DNA from: Dyella kyungheensis
GTDB lineage: Bacteria; Pseudomonadota; Gammaproteobacteria; Xanthomonadales; Rhodanobacteraceae
DNA length: 64,000 nt
Assembly: GCF_016905005.1 (NCBI RefSeq)
Contig: NZ_JADIKC010000006.1
Coordinates: forward strand, 186,001 to 250,000
Direction: 5' to 3'
Below, in pieces: positions 54,728 through 62,706 of this stretch. The notes under the pieces were generated by a model. The model saw only the letters and a program-made list of their open reading frames with translations. It was not told the DNA's origin and ran no database searches. Position 1 is the first letter of the stretch. The number at the start of each line of letters is the position of its first letter. The translations under genes and the position numbers were made by a program.

Positions 54728-55546
54728 TCAGTCGCGATAGGGGCGACCTTCATAGCGGCGCAGGTGATAGACGCGATGAATCTGCCGTGCGCCGATCCAA
54801 CCGCCGAGCGCGGCGGCGATCAGGCCCGCGATGCCGCTCAGCAACAGGCCCAGCATGCCGACGGCGGCGTAGTGCTTCACACGCTCGGCGTCGTTCTTGA
54901 TCTGGTCGCTGGCCGCATTGACGACAGGAAGCCAGGTGGTGACCCGAGCGGTTGCAACGTCGGTAGGCATCTCGGTTTGCGCGATCAGGATGGCGCGCGC
55001 CGTGTCGGTGTGACCGGCCAACAGGGCGGCGATCAAGGCCTTTTCCGTCTGTCCATCCGGTCGGCTGTCGCGCTGTGTGGCCAGCGTGCGGTGCACATCG
55101 GTACGCAGTACCGCCAAGGGCTCGTTGCTGACTGCGGCCATTGCGCCGCCATCGTCATGCCCAGGCTTGTGCTGGTGGCTGAGCTGACCGAGGGTGAGCG
55201 CCAACCACAGCGCGCTGGTGGTAATCGCCACGCCCCACACGGTGACGCCATGCAGGCTGCCCATGGTTTCGTCCGCGCGCCCGTCGAACCAGCTCGCGAA
55301 CAGGCCGCCGACGAACAGCGAGGCGGCCCAGGTAAGCACCATCCAGATGATCGTGCCGATGCCCACGCCCTTGGCAGCGGCCGGGACATTGTGCGGATCG
55401 AATGCGCTGAAACCGAGCGCGAGGCCGGCACCGTAAAGAACGATGGCGATGCCGGTCGCCACGAACCAGCCGGCAAAGACCGCACTCCAGCGCATCTGCG
55501 CAAACGGATCGCTTTCGATCGTACTGCTATAGGCAGTCGTAGCCAT
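54728..55546 (-). CDS. Hypothetical membrane protein (272 aa)
   Basis: The protein has four predicted membrane helices: residues 22-46, 60-85 (GTIIWMVLTWAASLFVGGLF), 97-118 and 228-252 (GLLLSGIAGLIAAALGGWIG). A hydrophilic loop of about 100 residues sits between helices 3 and 4. The ending is rich in Arg and Tyr (HRVYHLRRYEGRPYRD). Similar proteins occur beside small stress-linked membrane genes in proteobacteria, but I know no function. GGGAG-like agggagaatcct precedes the ATG. It lies 17 bases after the 48-residue gene on the same strand, so they are co-transcribed. Confidence 0.8.
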   Translation of the reverse strand: MATTAYSSTIESDPFAQMRWSAVFAGWFVATGIAIVLYGAGLALGFSAFDPHNVPAAAKGVGIGTIIWMVLTWAASLFVGGLFASWFDGRADETMGSLHGVTVWGVAITTSALWLALTLGQLSHQHKPGHDDGGAMAAVSNEPLAVLRTDVHRTLATQRDSRPDGQTEKALIAALLAGHTDTARAILIAQTEMPTDVATARVTTWLPVVNAASDQIKNDAERVKHYAAVGMLGLLLSGIAGLIAAALGGWIGARQIHRVYHLRRYEGRPYRD

Positions 55547-55563
55547 GAGGATTCTCCCTGTAG

Positions 55564-55710
55564 TCAGGCGCAGCCACGGACCAGTGCAATCAGGATCAGC
55601 ACGGGAAGAGGAACACCAAGAATCCACAGCAACACGTAGCCGATGCCGCCCTTCTGCCGCTGGGCCGGCTCAGCCGATTCTTTGGCCTGTTGGTCGATGA
55701 CGTCACTCAT
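55564..55710 (-). CDS. Small single-helix membrane protein (48 aa)
   Basis: Too short for most gene finders. The hydrophilic N-terminus (MSDVIDQQAKESAEPAQRQK) is followed by one helix (GIGYVLLWILGVPLPVLILI) and ends ALVRGCA. GGAGC lies eight bases before the ATG. It is the first gene of a two-gene unit with the 272-aa membrane protein, separated by 17 bases. Function unknown. Confidence 0.75.
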   Translation of the reverse strand: MSDVIDQQAKESAEPAQRQKGGIGYVLLWILGVPLPVLILIALVRGCA

Positions 55711-55935
55711 GGTTTGCTCCTGCAAGTCGACTGCGGACATGCCGCATGTGGGTCGACCATGCGACCGATTCCGTGGACAACGTGTGAGAAACGCGAGAGA
55801 TCGATGTGGGGAGCTTGCTGCCAGTCATCCGCGCTTCCCATTCGGCGACCGCGTCGTGGATGAGGTGTGCGCAAGAAACGGATGGCTGCGATCTGTCGCA
55901 CATGGGAGCCTGCGCTTCATCCACGGAGTCGCCCC

Positions 55936-56208
55936 ATGCAACGTTTCGCTGCCTCGATCCTTGCTCTCGTTCTTGCAGGAAGCGCCCATGCCGACTGCGA
56001 GCTTCCCTTCGCACCGCCTGAAGTGCGGGCGACGGCGATGGCTTTTCATCATCGCGCGGATGAGCTCAGAAGCTCGCAGCATCGGGCTAGCCCCGAACGG
56101 TCGACGCGAGGTTCTACGGGACGACCTTCGCAGGCCTCACGGCCGATACCTCAAGGCACCAGTATCGCTGAGGACCTGAAGAGCGGCTTCGCTTCACATC
56201 GGCCTTAG
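55936..56208 (+). CDS. Possible remnant of a small secreted protein
   Basis: A clear signal peptide (MQRFAASILALVLAGSAHA) is followed by DCELPFAPPEVRATAMAFHH and then about 55 low-complexity Ser/Arg/Pro residues that look like an unselected frame. GGAG is eight bases before the ATG. The protein runs into the start of the repeat-rich region at 56209. I suspect the 3' part of an original gene was replaced or shifted, but cannot prove it. Confidence 0.4.
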   Translation: MQRFAASILALVLAGSAHADCELPFAPPEVRATAMAFHHRADELRSSQHRASPERSTRGSTGRPSQASRPIPQGTSIAEDLKSGFASHRP

Positions 56209-56236
56209 CCATCTCTGCCAGCGAGCTGCGCTTGTC

Positions 56237-56317
56237 TGTGGGAGCGCGCTCGCGCGCGACTGCAGCGCCGTGGCGTTATCGCTTCGTAGGTTTGTCGCGC
56301 ACAAGTGCGCTCCCACA
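56237..56317. repeat. REP-like palindrome, copy 5
   Basis: The left arm tgtgggagcgcgctcgcgcg... (56237-56260) and right arm (gtcgcgcacaagtgcgctcc..., 56294-56317) are an imperfect inverted repeat. The left arm carries a gctcgcgc variant core that does not pair with the caagtg of the right arm. Confidence 0.8.
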
Positions 56318-56350
56318 AGAGATAACAGGTTAAAGCTAGATACCGCGACC

Positions 56351-56432
56351 TTGTGGGAGCGCGCTCGCGCGCGACTGCAGCGCCGTGGCGTTGCCGCTTC
56401 GTAGGTTTGTCGCGCACAAGTGCGCTCCCACA
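56351..56432. repeat. REP-like palindrome, copy 6
   Basis: Nearly identical to copy 5, including the loop (tgcagcgccgtggcgtt...gcttcgtaggttt). Copies 5 and 6 are therefore a tandem duplication with a period of about 115 bases. Confidence 0.8.
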
Positions 56433-56448
56433 GTAGATCTGCAGCTCT

Positions 56449-56517
56449 GGCTCTCGGCTTCGGCTCTCGGCTTCGGCTCTCGGCTCTGGCTCTTGGCTTC
56501 GGCTCTTGGCTCTCAGG
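56449..56517. repeat. GGCTCTC/GGCTTC tandem repeat
   Basis: Alternating 7-mers (ggctctc or ggctctt) and 6-mers (ggcttc) give a 13-bp period repeated about five times with small variations. It lies between REP copy 6 and the multi-stem element. It does not encode a supported protein. Confidence 0.8.
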
Positions 56518-56525
56518 GGTCCCCG

Positions 56526-56735
56526 TATGACGCGGCGGGTGGGTGGAGGAAAGCCCGAAGGGTGGCCCGCAGGGATGCGGGCCAGTTTTTCGCCAGGGCA
56601 GGATGCCCTGTCGAAAAACCCCGCAACCCACCCGCGCACCTGGAGGGCGAAGCCCGGAAGGCGCGTCATCCGGGGGGCCCTTCTCTTTGGTTACTTTCTC
56701 TTGGGCAAGCAAGAGAAAGTGACCCGGCCTTCCCG
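56526..56735. repeat. Multi-stem palindromic intergenic element
   Basis: Nested complementary segments cover about 200 bases. Pairs are atgacgcg (56527) with cgcgtcat, cgggtgggt with acccacccg, gcccgca/tgcgggc, and gtttttcg (56585) with cgaaaaac (56612). cagggca/tgccctg and actttctcttg (56693-56703) with caagagaaagt (56710-56720) complete the set. Segments of this kind recur between genes in Xanthomonadaceae. No gene is present in 56209-56921. Confidence 0.7.
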
Positions 56736-56921
56736 AAAAGGGGACTAGCTTCGCGTCGCCGGCAGGAGGACGGAAGCCCGCCGCAGGCGAGCCAGGTCGC
56801 GGAATCGCAACAATCGAAGACCGACGAAACTGGATAACCAGCCTTCGGCTGCTGAAAAGCACCTCCAGCTTCCGCCGTGATGAAGAGCAACAGCCAACCT
56901 GCCCATCAAACAAAGCAGCAA

Positions 56922-57263
56922 CTACTCCTGCACCTCACATCCCCACCCATCATTCTCACCACCAAACACCTCCGCCTCGCTACCCAGAAGCTCCTCGTAA
57001 CCAGAGATGTTCTCGTGCGAAGGAACCATATAAGGATGCGCCTGCACCTGCCAAGGCAACCCATCACCCTCTTCGTACTCCGAGAACGAAACCTTCTGCC
57101 CGTTCTTCAACAGCAGCACGGCAAACTTCAGCGCCGCCTCTTCGGTAGGAAAGATCACCGAGAAATCGATCTCGCGCGGCACGCTCAGATCGTCGCCCTG
57201 CTCGGCCATCTGCCGCAGCACTTCGCCGTTCTCGTCGTCAGGAAAATTCGTGGATTCGTTCAA
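56922..57263 (-). CDS. rraB: RraB family regulator of ribonuclease E activity
   Basis: The 113-residue protein carries the RraB core: DDLSVPREIDFSVIFPTEEA, then ALKFAVLLLKNGQKVSFSEY, and MVPSHENISGYEELLGSEA with GGENDGWGCEVQE at the end. RraB binds RNase E and changes degradosome activity in enterobacteria. The start is a TTG at 57263: AGGAG lies seven bases upstream. A GTG nine codons earlier lies before that Shine-Dalgarno sequence. It is 27 bases from the VOC gene on the same strand. Confidence 0.88.
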   Translation of the reverse strand: MNESTNFPDDENGEVLRQMAEQGDDLSVPREIDFSVIFPTEEAALKFAVLLLKNGQKVSFSEYEEGDGLPWQVQAHPYMVPSHENISGYEELLGSEAEVFGGENDGWGCEVQE

Positions 57264-57290
57264 AGCGATTCTCCTGTTGTCCGGGGACAC

Positions 57291-57707
57291 CTATACCGCA
57301 GCGTTGAAACGCAATTCCAGGCGCGTGCCGCCCGGCTCGCGCACGAAGCAGTGCTTGTTGCCGGCGTTGCCGACGGGTTCGGGCGCAAACTCCACCTCGA
57401 TGCCGGGCCACGATGCCACATGCGTAAACAGCGCATCGAGCGCCTCTTCGGATGGCACGCGCAAGGCGAGGTGATGCAGACCGATATTCTTGCGCCGGTC
57501 GAACGCGACATGGCCATCCGTGCGATCGACCTGCCACAGGGTGAGGACCGAGGTGCCGTCGGAGACGAATACCGCGGGATAGCCCGGGTTTCCACCCACC
57601 ACCTTCCAGCCCAGGCATTCGACGAAGAAGCGACGGGAAAGCTCGATGTCGCTCACGGTCAATCCCACGTGGTCGATGCCGCTGGTCAACGCGCTCGTGC
57701 TTGGCAT
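57291..57707 (-). CDS. VOC (glyoxalase/bleomycin-resistance) family protein
   Basis: A 138-residue protein with two beta-alpha-beta-beta-beta modules: IDHVGLTVSDIELSRRFFVE and GLHHLALRVPSEEALDALF, then a C-terminal GGTRLELRF with the metal-binding Glu. His residues in IDHVGL and GLHHLAL complete the metal site. The family includes glyoxalase I, dioxygenases and fosfomycin-resistance proteins, and the substrate here is unknown. It is followed by rraB and preceded by the UBP gene, all on the minus strand. Confidence 0.88.
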   Translation of the reverse strand: MPSTSALTSGIDHVGLTVSDIELSRRFFVECLGWKVVGGNPGYPAVFVSDGTSVLTLWQVDRTDGHVAFDRRKNIGLHHLALRVPSEEALDALFTHVASWPGIEVEFAPEPVGNAGNKHCFVREPGGTRLELRFNAAV

Positions 57708-57746
57708 GGTGTGGCTTCTTCAGTGGTGAGTGGGATGGCCGCACGC

Positions 57747-58097
57747 TCAGTGCAGCAGATCTTCCCAGTCGCGCGGCACCTTGCCATGCGGACCCGGCGT
57801 CGGCTGATCCAGCGGATGGAACAACGGCGGCTTCAACGCAGGTCCGTCGAACGCGCGCCTGCTGCGGTAGTCGTAGAACCAGGCGTCGTCCGGCTCGAAG
57901 TTGGCGATGACCGGATGGCCGGTCTCACGGAAATGCCTGGTCGCGTGCTGGCTCGGCGAACTGTCGCAGCAACCGATGTGGCCGCATTGCGCGCAGCGGC
58001 GAAGATGCAGCCACCACCCCCCGGCCTTGAGGCATTCCGCGCAGCCTTCGCCGCTGGGTTCGGCGTCGAGATCGATGCCTGACTCGGTGTCGTGCAT
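57747..58097 (-). CDS. UBP-type zinc finger protein
   Basis: The 116-residue protein holds a ZnF-UBP domain: GCAECLKAGGWWLHLRRCAQ, CGHIGCCDSSPSQHATRHFR, then GHPVIANFEPDDAWFYDYRS. The Cys and His pattern fits the three-zinc UBP fold that binds ubiquitin C-termini in eukaryotes. In bacteria its function is unknown. The ATG at 58097 is preferred; an upstream in-frame ATG adds 11 residues. Confidence 0.88.
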   Translation of the reverse strand: MHDTESGIDLDAEPSGEGCAECLKAGGWWLHLRRCAQCGHIGCCDSSPSQHATRHFRETGHPVIANFEPDDAWFYDYRSRRAFDGPALKPPLFHPLDQPTPGPHGKVPRDWEDLLH

Positions 58098-58150
58098 GCG
58101 CCTATCCTCGCTCAGTGACCAACGCCGCATCGCAGCGGCGTCATCAAGAC

Positions 58151-58618
58151 TCAGAAGCCCAGATCGCTCAGGCCCGGGTGATCATCGGGGCGCCGCCCGA
58201 TCGGCCAATGATACTTGCGCTCCGATGCGTCGATGCGCTGATCGTTGATGGACGCATGCCGATGCGTCATCAAGCCGTTCGCGTCGAACTGCCAGTTCTC
58301 GTTGCCGTAGCTGCGATACCACTGGCCCGAGTCGTCGTGCCATTCATAGGCAAAGCGCACCGCGATGCGATTGCCTTCGAACGCCCACAGCTCCTTGATC
58401 AACCGATAGTCGAGCTCGCGGTTCCACTTGCGCGTGAGGAAGGCCTGGGCCTCCTCGCGACCATGCACGAACTCCGCGCGATTGCGCCAATAGGTATCGG
58501 GCGAGTAAGCCAACACGACCCTGGCGGGGTCGCGGGTGTTCCAGCCGTCCTCGGCCAGGCGCACCTTCTGCGCCGCCGTTTCGGCAGTGAACGGGGGAAC
58601 CGGCTGACGGACTTCCAT
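58151..58618 (-). CDS. DUF1348 (NTF2-like) family protein
   Basis: A 155-residue protein with the DUF1348 pattern: [40 protein letters not shown], then [20 protein letters not shown] and [20 protein letters not shown]. The N-terminus lacks a signal peptide. Such proteins adopt the NTF2 cone fold; the function is unknown. The ATG at 58618 begins at the conserved part. It follows the amidohydrolase gene on the minus strand with a probable terminator between. Confidence 0.88.
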   Translation of the reverse strand: MEVRQPVPPFTAETAAQKVRLAEDGWNTRDPARVVLAYSPDTYWRNRAEFVHGREEAQAFLTRKWNRELDYRLIKELWAFEGNRIAVRFAYEWHDDSGQWYRSYGNENWQFDANGLMTHRHASINDQRIDASERKYHWPIGRRPDDHPGLSDLGF

Positions 58619-58687
58619 GGAGCACCTCAGGGATGGGTCTTGAGCAGAGCGCGAGCTTAGCGAGGGTAACATCCACGTCCCGCGAAG

Positions 58688-58710
58688 GCGGCGGCTCGGG
58701 CCGCCGCTTT
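58688..58710 (-). terminator. Hairpin terminator after amidohydrolase gene
   Basis: The stem gcggcggc / gccgccgc (58688-58695 and 58700-58707) with a four-base tcgg loop lies 11 bases past the amidohydrolase stop. The T-run on the minus strand is short, so it may be a weak terminator. Confidence 0.55.
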
Positions 58711-58718
58711 CGGGGTGC

Positions 58719-60035
58719 TCAGCGCTTGATCTCGTTCTTCTCCACCGCGCCGCCCTTCATCACGAAGCCGACGTGTTCCAGTTGCGCAACATCCTTCATG
58801 GGGTCGCCGCTCACCGCCACCAGGTCGGCGTAGTAACCCGGTGCCACCTGGCCGACCTTGCCGGTCATGCCGAGCAGATCCGCGGCGTTCACGGTGGCCG
58901 CCTGGACGGCCTGCATGGGCGTCATGCCCCACTTGGTCATCACGGCGAACTGCTTGGCGTTCCAGCCGTGCGGGTACACGCCCGCGTCGGTGCCGAAGGC
59001 CATCTTCTCGCCGGCCTTCACGGCACGCTGGAAGTTCTCGCGCTGCAGGCGGCCCACCAGTTTTTCCTTCTCCACGGTGCTGGCCGGGAAGCCCTTCTTG
59101 GCATATTCGGCGAGGATGTAGTCGTCGTTGTAGACGTCGAAATCCAGGTAGGTGCCGTGCTGCTTGGCCAGCTTCAGGCCTTCCTCGTCGATCATGCTGC
59201 TGTGCTCGACCGAATCGACGCCCGCGCGGATGGCCATCTTGATCGCCTCGGCGCCGTGCGCATGCGCGGCCACCTTCTTGCCCCAGCGATGCGCCTCGTC
59301 GACCACGGCATTCATTTCTTCCTGCGAATACTGCGGCGCGCCGACCGATGCTTCCATGCTGAGCACGCCGGCGCTGGCCATGAACTTGATCACGTCGGCG
59401 CCGTGCTTCACGTTCTCGCGCACGCGGTGGCGGATGGCGTCGACACCGTCGGCCACGCCATCGATGTCGTGAAACGTGATCCAGGGCGAGAAGCCGGTGG
59501 TGCCGTCGGCGTGGCCGCCGGTGGCGCCCAGCGGCGGTCCGGAGACCAGCATGCGCGGGCCGGGAATGTCGCCGCGATCGATCGCATTGCGCAGCGCCAC
59601 GTCGACGAAATCGTCGGCGCCCAGGTTGCGCACCGTGGTGAAGCCGGCGTCCAACGTGCGCTTGGCGTAGGTGGGCGAGAGGATGGCCGAATCGAACGAG
59701 CTGCGCTTGAGCATCGCCTCGTAGTAGTCGCCCTTCACTTCGGTCGGATCGCCGGTGAGATGCACGTGGCAATCGATCAGGCCGGGCAGCAGCGTGGCGC
59801 TGCCGAGGTCGATCACGTTGACGCCTGCCGGCACCTGTCCGTCGTAGCGAACTTCGGTGATGCGCTCGCCCTCGATGATCACCAGCGGGTTGTCGCGCAC
59901 GGTGCCGTCCTTCACATCGACCAGATGGGCGGCGCGCACGGCGACACGCGCGGGCGGCGCTGCGTCATCGGCATGGACCTGGGCAACCGCGCCAAGACAC
60001 AGTGCAACGGCGGCAAACAAGGGCGACAAACGCAT
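58719..60035 (-). CDS. Secreted metal-dependent amidohydrolase (imidazolonepropionase/prolidase-like)
   Basis: A 438-residue enzyme with a signal peptide (cleavage near VHA-DD, residue 22). Metal ligands follow the amidohydrolase plan: HxH in [12 protein letters not shown], Lys in [10 protein letters not shown], His in [11 protein letters not shown], His in SVEHSSMI, and Asp in [12 protein letters not shown]. The best match is the Xaa-Pro dipeptidase-type amidohydrolase group. It hydrolyses amide or peptide bonds in the periplasm; the substrate is unknown. The ATG at 60035 has GGAG six bases upstream. A start two codons earlier would sit on top of the ribosome-binding site. Confidence 0.9.
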   Translation of the reverse strand: MRLSPLFAAVALCLGAVAQVHADDAAPPARVAVRAAHLVDVKDGTVRDNPLVIIEGERITEVRYDGQVPAGVNVIDLGSATLLPGLIDCHVHLTGDPTEVKGDYYEAMLKRSSFDSAILSPTYAKRTLDAGFTTVRNLGADDFVDVALRNAIDRGDIPGPRMLVSGPPLGATGGHADGTTGFSPWITFHDIDGVADGVDAIRHRVRENVKHGADVIKFMASAGVLSMEASVGAPQYSQEEMNAVVDEAHRWGKKVAAHAHGAEAIKMAIRAGVDSVEHSSMIDEEGLKLAKQHGTYLDFDVYNDDYILAEYAKKGFPASTVEKEKLVGRLQRENFQRAVKAGEKMAFGTDAGVYPHGWNAKQFAVMTKWGMTPMQAVQAATVNAADLLGMTGKVGQVAPGYYADLVAVSGDPMKDVAQLEHVGFVMKGGAVEKNEIKR

Positions 60036-60182
60036 GGGCATCTCCGTGGACAGATGGGGTCGGGAGGCATACCCGACACCGCGCCCTGCGCCACGGTCTT
60101 GCGATATCCCCCTTCCCCCACCTTACCGTAAAACCCGGACCGGTCATCCGTGACGAATGACCGATGCCAGGCGAATGGGAAA

Positions 60183-60213
60183 GCGGGACCGATGCGGGAG
60201 ACATCGGTCCCGC
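60183..60213 (-). terminator. Rho-independent terminator after S8 peptidase gene
   Basis: A perfect 12-bp stem (gcgggaccgatg / catcggtcccgc) with a seven-base loop lies 7 bases past the peptidase stop on the minus strand, followed by ctttccc. Confidence 0.75.
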
Positions 60214-60219
60214 GGTCGA

Positions 60220-61824
60220 TCAGGGCTGGCTGCCGGCCGCCTGCACGGCGGCATAGGCGTTGACGATGCCCGAACCGATCGGCTTGCTGCCGCTGGGCGT
60301 CACGTGCGGCACGGTGGCCGAGGACTTCAGCAGCTGGGTCACCTTCGCGGGCGTCAGCAGGGTCTTGCCGAGCGAGAGGCGATAGCTCTGCATCAGCGCC
60401 ACCACGCCCGCCACGTGCGGCGTGGCCTGCGAGGTGCCGGCCATGCCGCCATAGGTGGCCGTGGTCGGCGTGGTGGTACCCGCATTGATGGTGGACCAGA
60501 TGAAGCCGGTGGTGGCCTGCGTGCCGCTCGAGGCGTCGTTCTTGTACACACCGCCACCGGGAGCAGCCAGCGTCACGATCGAGCCGTAGTTGGAATAGTA
60601 CGCACGCGTGCTGGTGACGCCGGTGGCAGCCACCACCACGGCACCGGCGCAGCTGGCCGGCGAGAAGTTCGCGGCGTTGGCGTTGCTGTTGCCTGCCGCC
60701 ACCACCACGCTGGCGCCGCGACCGATCGCCCCGGTGATCGCCTTGCCCAGCACGCTGCTCGACGGGCAGGTGCCCGATCCACCCAGGCTCAGGCTGAGCA
60801 CCTTGGCCGGATGCGCATTGGCCGGCACGCCCGACACGCTACCGCCCGAGGCCCAGGTAATCGCATCGGCGATGTCGGCATTCGAACCGCCGCAATGCCC
60901 CAGCACGCGCACCGGCACCACCTGTGCGTTGAAGGCGGTACCCACCATGCCCGTGCTGTTGTTGGTGATCTCGCCACCCGCCGTGCCGAACACATGCGTG
61001 CCGTGCCAACTGCTCGCCTCGGCGGGCTGGCCCGAGCCGCACTGGTTCGCCGTGGTCCAGTCGCCGGTGTCCCAACCGCCGGATACGCGACCGTTGGTGG
61101 AGCGGCCCGAGACGGAGGCGCTGGTGATGAAGTCGTAACCCGCGTTGGCCAGCGAGAGATTCAGGTCAGGGTGATTGGTGACGCCGGTATCGAGGCTGGC
61201 GATCGTCACACCCGTGCCATCGGCCAGCGTCCATGCCTGCTGGATGTTGGCGGCGCCCCAGTTGGCGACGTTGGCGTTGAGCGTGTTGTCGAAGAAGCTC
61301 GCGCCGCTGGGCGCCAGGTAATCCCACTGGTAGCCCGCGTAGTACTGATCGTTCGGCACGGTGAAGGTGGCCGCGCCCTGCGGACGAATGCCGTCGACGC
61401 GCTTGAGCAGGTACTCCGGTTCCACGAAGGAAACCGCGGGATCGGCAGCGATCTGCCTGATCAGCGTCGCCGCCTCGCTCGCCGACAGCGCGCGGTCGGT
61501 GTGCACCAGATCCGCACCGGTGGCCAGCCTGCGCTCGTATCGCACCGTGAGTGCACGCGGCGCGGCGAGCGTGCCTGCGCTCAGCTTTGCGCGCGACACC
61601 GCCACGCCCACGTTCTGCACCGCCATCGCCGCGTTGCTGCGTTCGGTGCTGCCATCCTTGTACGTGATGATGAAACCGCTATAGCTCTGATCGTTCTGCA
61701 ATGGACTTACATCGAAGTTGGCCGACGGCGGCGGCGACGTGCCGAACTCGGCGGCGGACGCCGAAGCGGACAATGCCATCAACAGGGAAACCACCAGCCA
61801 ACGCTTGTGAGTATGACGTTCCAT
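60220..61824 (-). CDS. Secreted S8 family serine peptidase (subtilisin-like)
   Basis: The 534-residue preproprotein has a signal peptide (cleavage near ASA-AE, residue 24), an inhibitor I9-like propeptide (to about residue 155) and a subtilase domain. The catalytic triad is Asp212 (IASLDTGVTNHPD), His274 (SSWHGTHVFGTAGG) and Ser465 (MAGTSQATPHVAGVVALM). The oxyanion Asn is in VVVAAGNSNANAA. No C-terminal PPC domain is present; it ends soon after the domain. Extracellular proteases of this kind are typical of Xanthomonadales. GGGGAG lies seven bases before the ATG. A Clp-like site is about 400 bases upstream. Confidence 0.94.
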   Translation of the reverse strand: MERHTHKRWLVVSLLMALSASASAAEFGTSPPPSANFDVSPLQNDQSYSGFIITYKDGSTERSNAAMAVQNVGVAVSRAKLSAGTLAAPRALTVRYERRLATGADLVHTDRALSASEAATLIRQIAADPAVSFVEPEYLLKRVDGIRPQGAATFTVPNDQYYAGYQWDYLAPSGASFFDNTLNANVANWGAANIQQAWTLADGTGVTIASLDTGVTNHPDLNLSLANAGYDFITSASVSGRSTNGRVSGGWDTGDWTTANQCGSGQPAEASSWHGTHVFGTAGGEITNNSTGMVGTAFNAQVVPVRVLGHCGGSNADIADAITWASGGSVSGVPANAHPAKVLSLSLGGSGTCPSSSVLGKAITGAIGRGASVVVAAGNSNANAANFSPASCAGAVVVAATGVTSTRAYYSNYGSIVTLAAPGGGVYKNDASSGTQATTGFIWSTINAGTTTPTTATYGGMAGTSQATPHVAGVVALMQSYRLSLGKTLLTPAKVTQLLKSSATVPHVTPSGSKPIGSGIVNAYAAVQAAGSQP

Positions 61825-62213
61825 TTCGAACTCCCCATGCAGGTTAGGTCGAAGTGATCCCGTGACGTCCTGTCGGAATCCCACCGTGCCGGCGCCTCGA
61901 TGCGTCGAGCCTTCGACGTAGATGTTTACCGCGACTGCGGGAGTCCTCCATGGCCCACCGCGAAGACAAATCGAACCCGCGCCGCGCATGGCGCAGCGAA
62001 TCGACGAAACAGGAAACCCCAAAAATCCGACGCAGACGCTCATCGCGCCGACGGCAAGCAAGGCCGCCAGCCACGCAGGTCACTCATGAAATGGCGCGCG
62101 TTCGTTCTCCCCTCGCGCCGCCACGCCGCACGAATCCGCGACCCTGCCATTGATCCATGGCATCGGTGAAGGAATCGCAAATAATTGCCTTCATCGCCCC
62201 GGGCAGGCATCGC

Positions 62214-62235
62214 TTATGTGAGCAAGCTCACATAA
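62214..62235. promoter_or_regulatory. Clp/CRP-type palindrome
   Basis: The 22-base perfect palindrome ttatgtgagc-aa-gctcacataa contains TGTGA-N6-TCACA, the CRP/Clp consensus. It lies about 400 bases upstream of the S8 peptidase start and 66 bases past the GNAT stop. Clp is the c-di-GMP-responsive CRP homologue that activates extracellular proteases in Xanthomonas. The distance is large for direct class I activation, so a long leader or another target is possible. The rest of 61825-62300 contains no gene I can support. Confidence 0.7.
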
Positions 62236-62300
62236 CAGTGCGTGTAGGCGTTCTGCTTGCGATCTGGCATCGCAAGCTCTTGAGGCGGATGAGCTGCCGC

Positions 62301-62693
62301 TCAGCTTCCGCGGCGGCACCGCTCCATCGCCACCAGCGAAGGCTCGAAACCCAGCGCGGCGAAAAATTCGGCCGCACCATCGCGCCCGGCGCGAAGGACC
62401 CAGGTGATATCCGCACCGCCGCGCGTGACGTGCTCCACCAGCCCGCGTCCAACGCCTTGCCGTCGATGCCCGGATGCCACCACCACCATCGACAGATAAC
62501 CGTTGGACAGTTCGTCCGTGATGCCGCGGGCAAATCCGATCACCGTGCCGTCGTCGACGCAGACGGCCGTGCGCTGGGACTGTTGCAGCAGCTGCGCAAA
62601 CCGCTGCGCATCCTGCACGCGATGCGCCCAGCCGTTGGCGGCGAGAAACAGGCGGATCGGCTCGGCGTCTTCGGGCAATGCGTCTCGAATCAT
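62301..62693 (-). CDS. GNAT family N-acetyltransferase
   Basis: A 130-residue GNAT with VCVDDGTVIGFARGITDELS, the acetyl-CoA-binding motif A (LSMVVVASGHRRQGVGRGLV, with Q/R-x-x-G-x-G) and motif B with FFAALGFEPS. The ATG at 62693 lies 13 bases after the acylase stop, so the two genes are co-transcribed. The substrate is unknown. Confidence 0.9.
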   Translation of the reverse strand: MIRDALPEDAEPIRLFLAANGWAHRVQDAQRFAQLLQQSQRTAVCVDDGTVIGFARGITDELSNGYLSMVVVASGHRRQGVGRGLVEHVTRGGADITWVLRAGRDGAAEFFAALGFEPSLVAMERCRRGS

Positions 62694-62706
62694 GGATAAC
62701 TCTCTC

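Noticed and set aside
56194-56913. 239-residue minus-strand frame in the repeat region
   Set aside because: It is translated from REP-like and multi-stem repeats (Arg/Ser/Pro/Glu low complexity), a common spurious call in these genomes.
61900-62169. 89-residue Arg-rich plus-strand frame
   Set aside because: No ribosome-binding site, no domain, and it covers the promoter region of the S8 peptidase.
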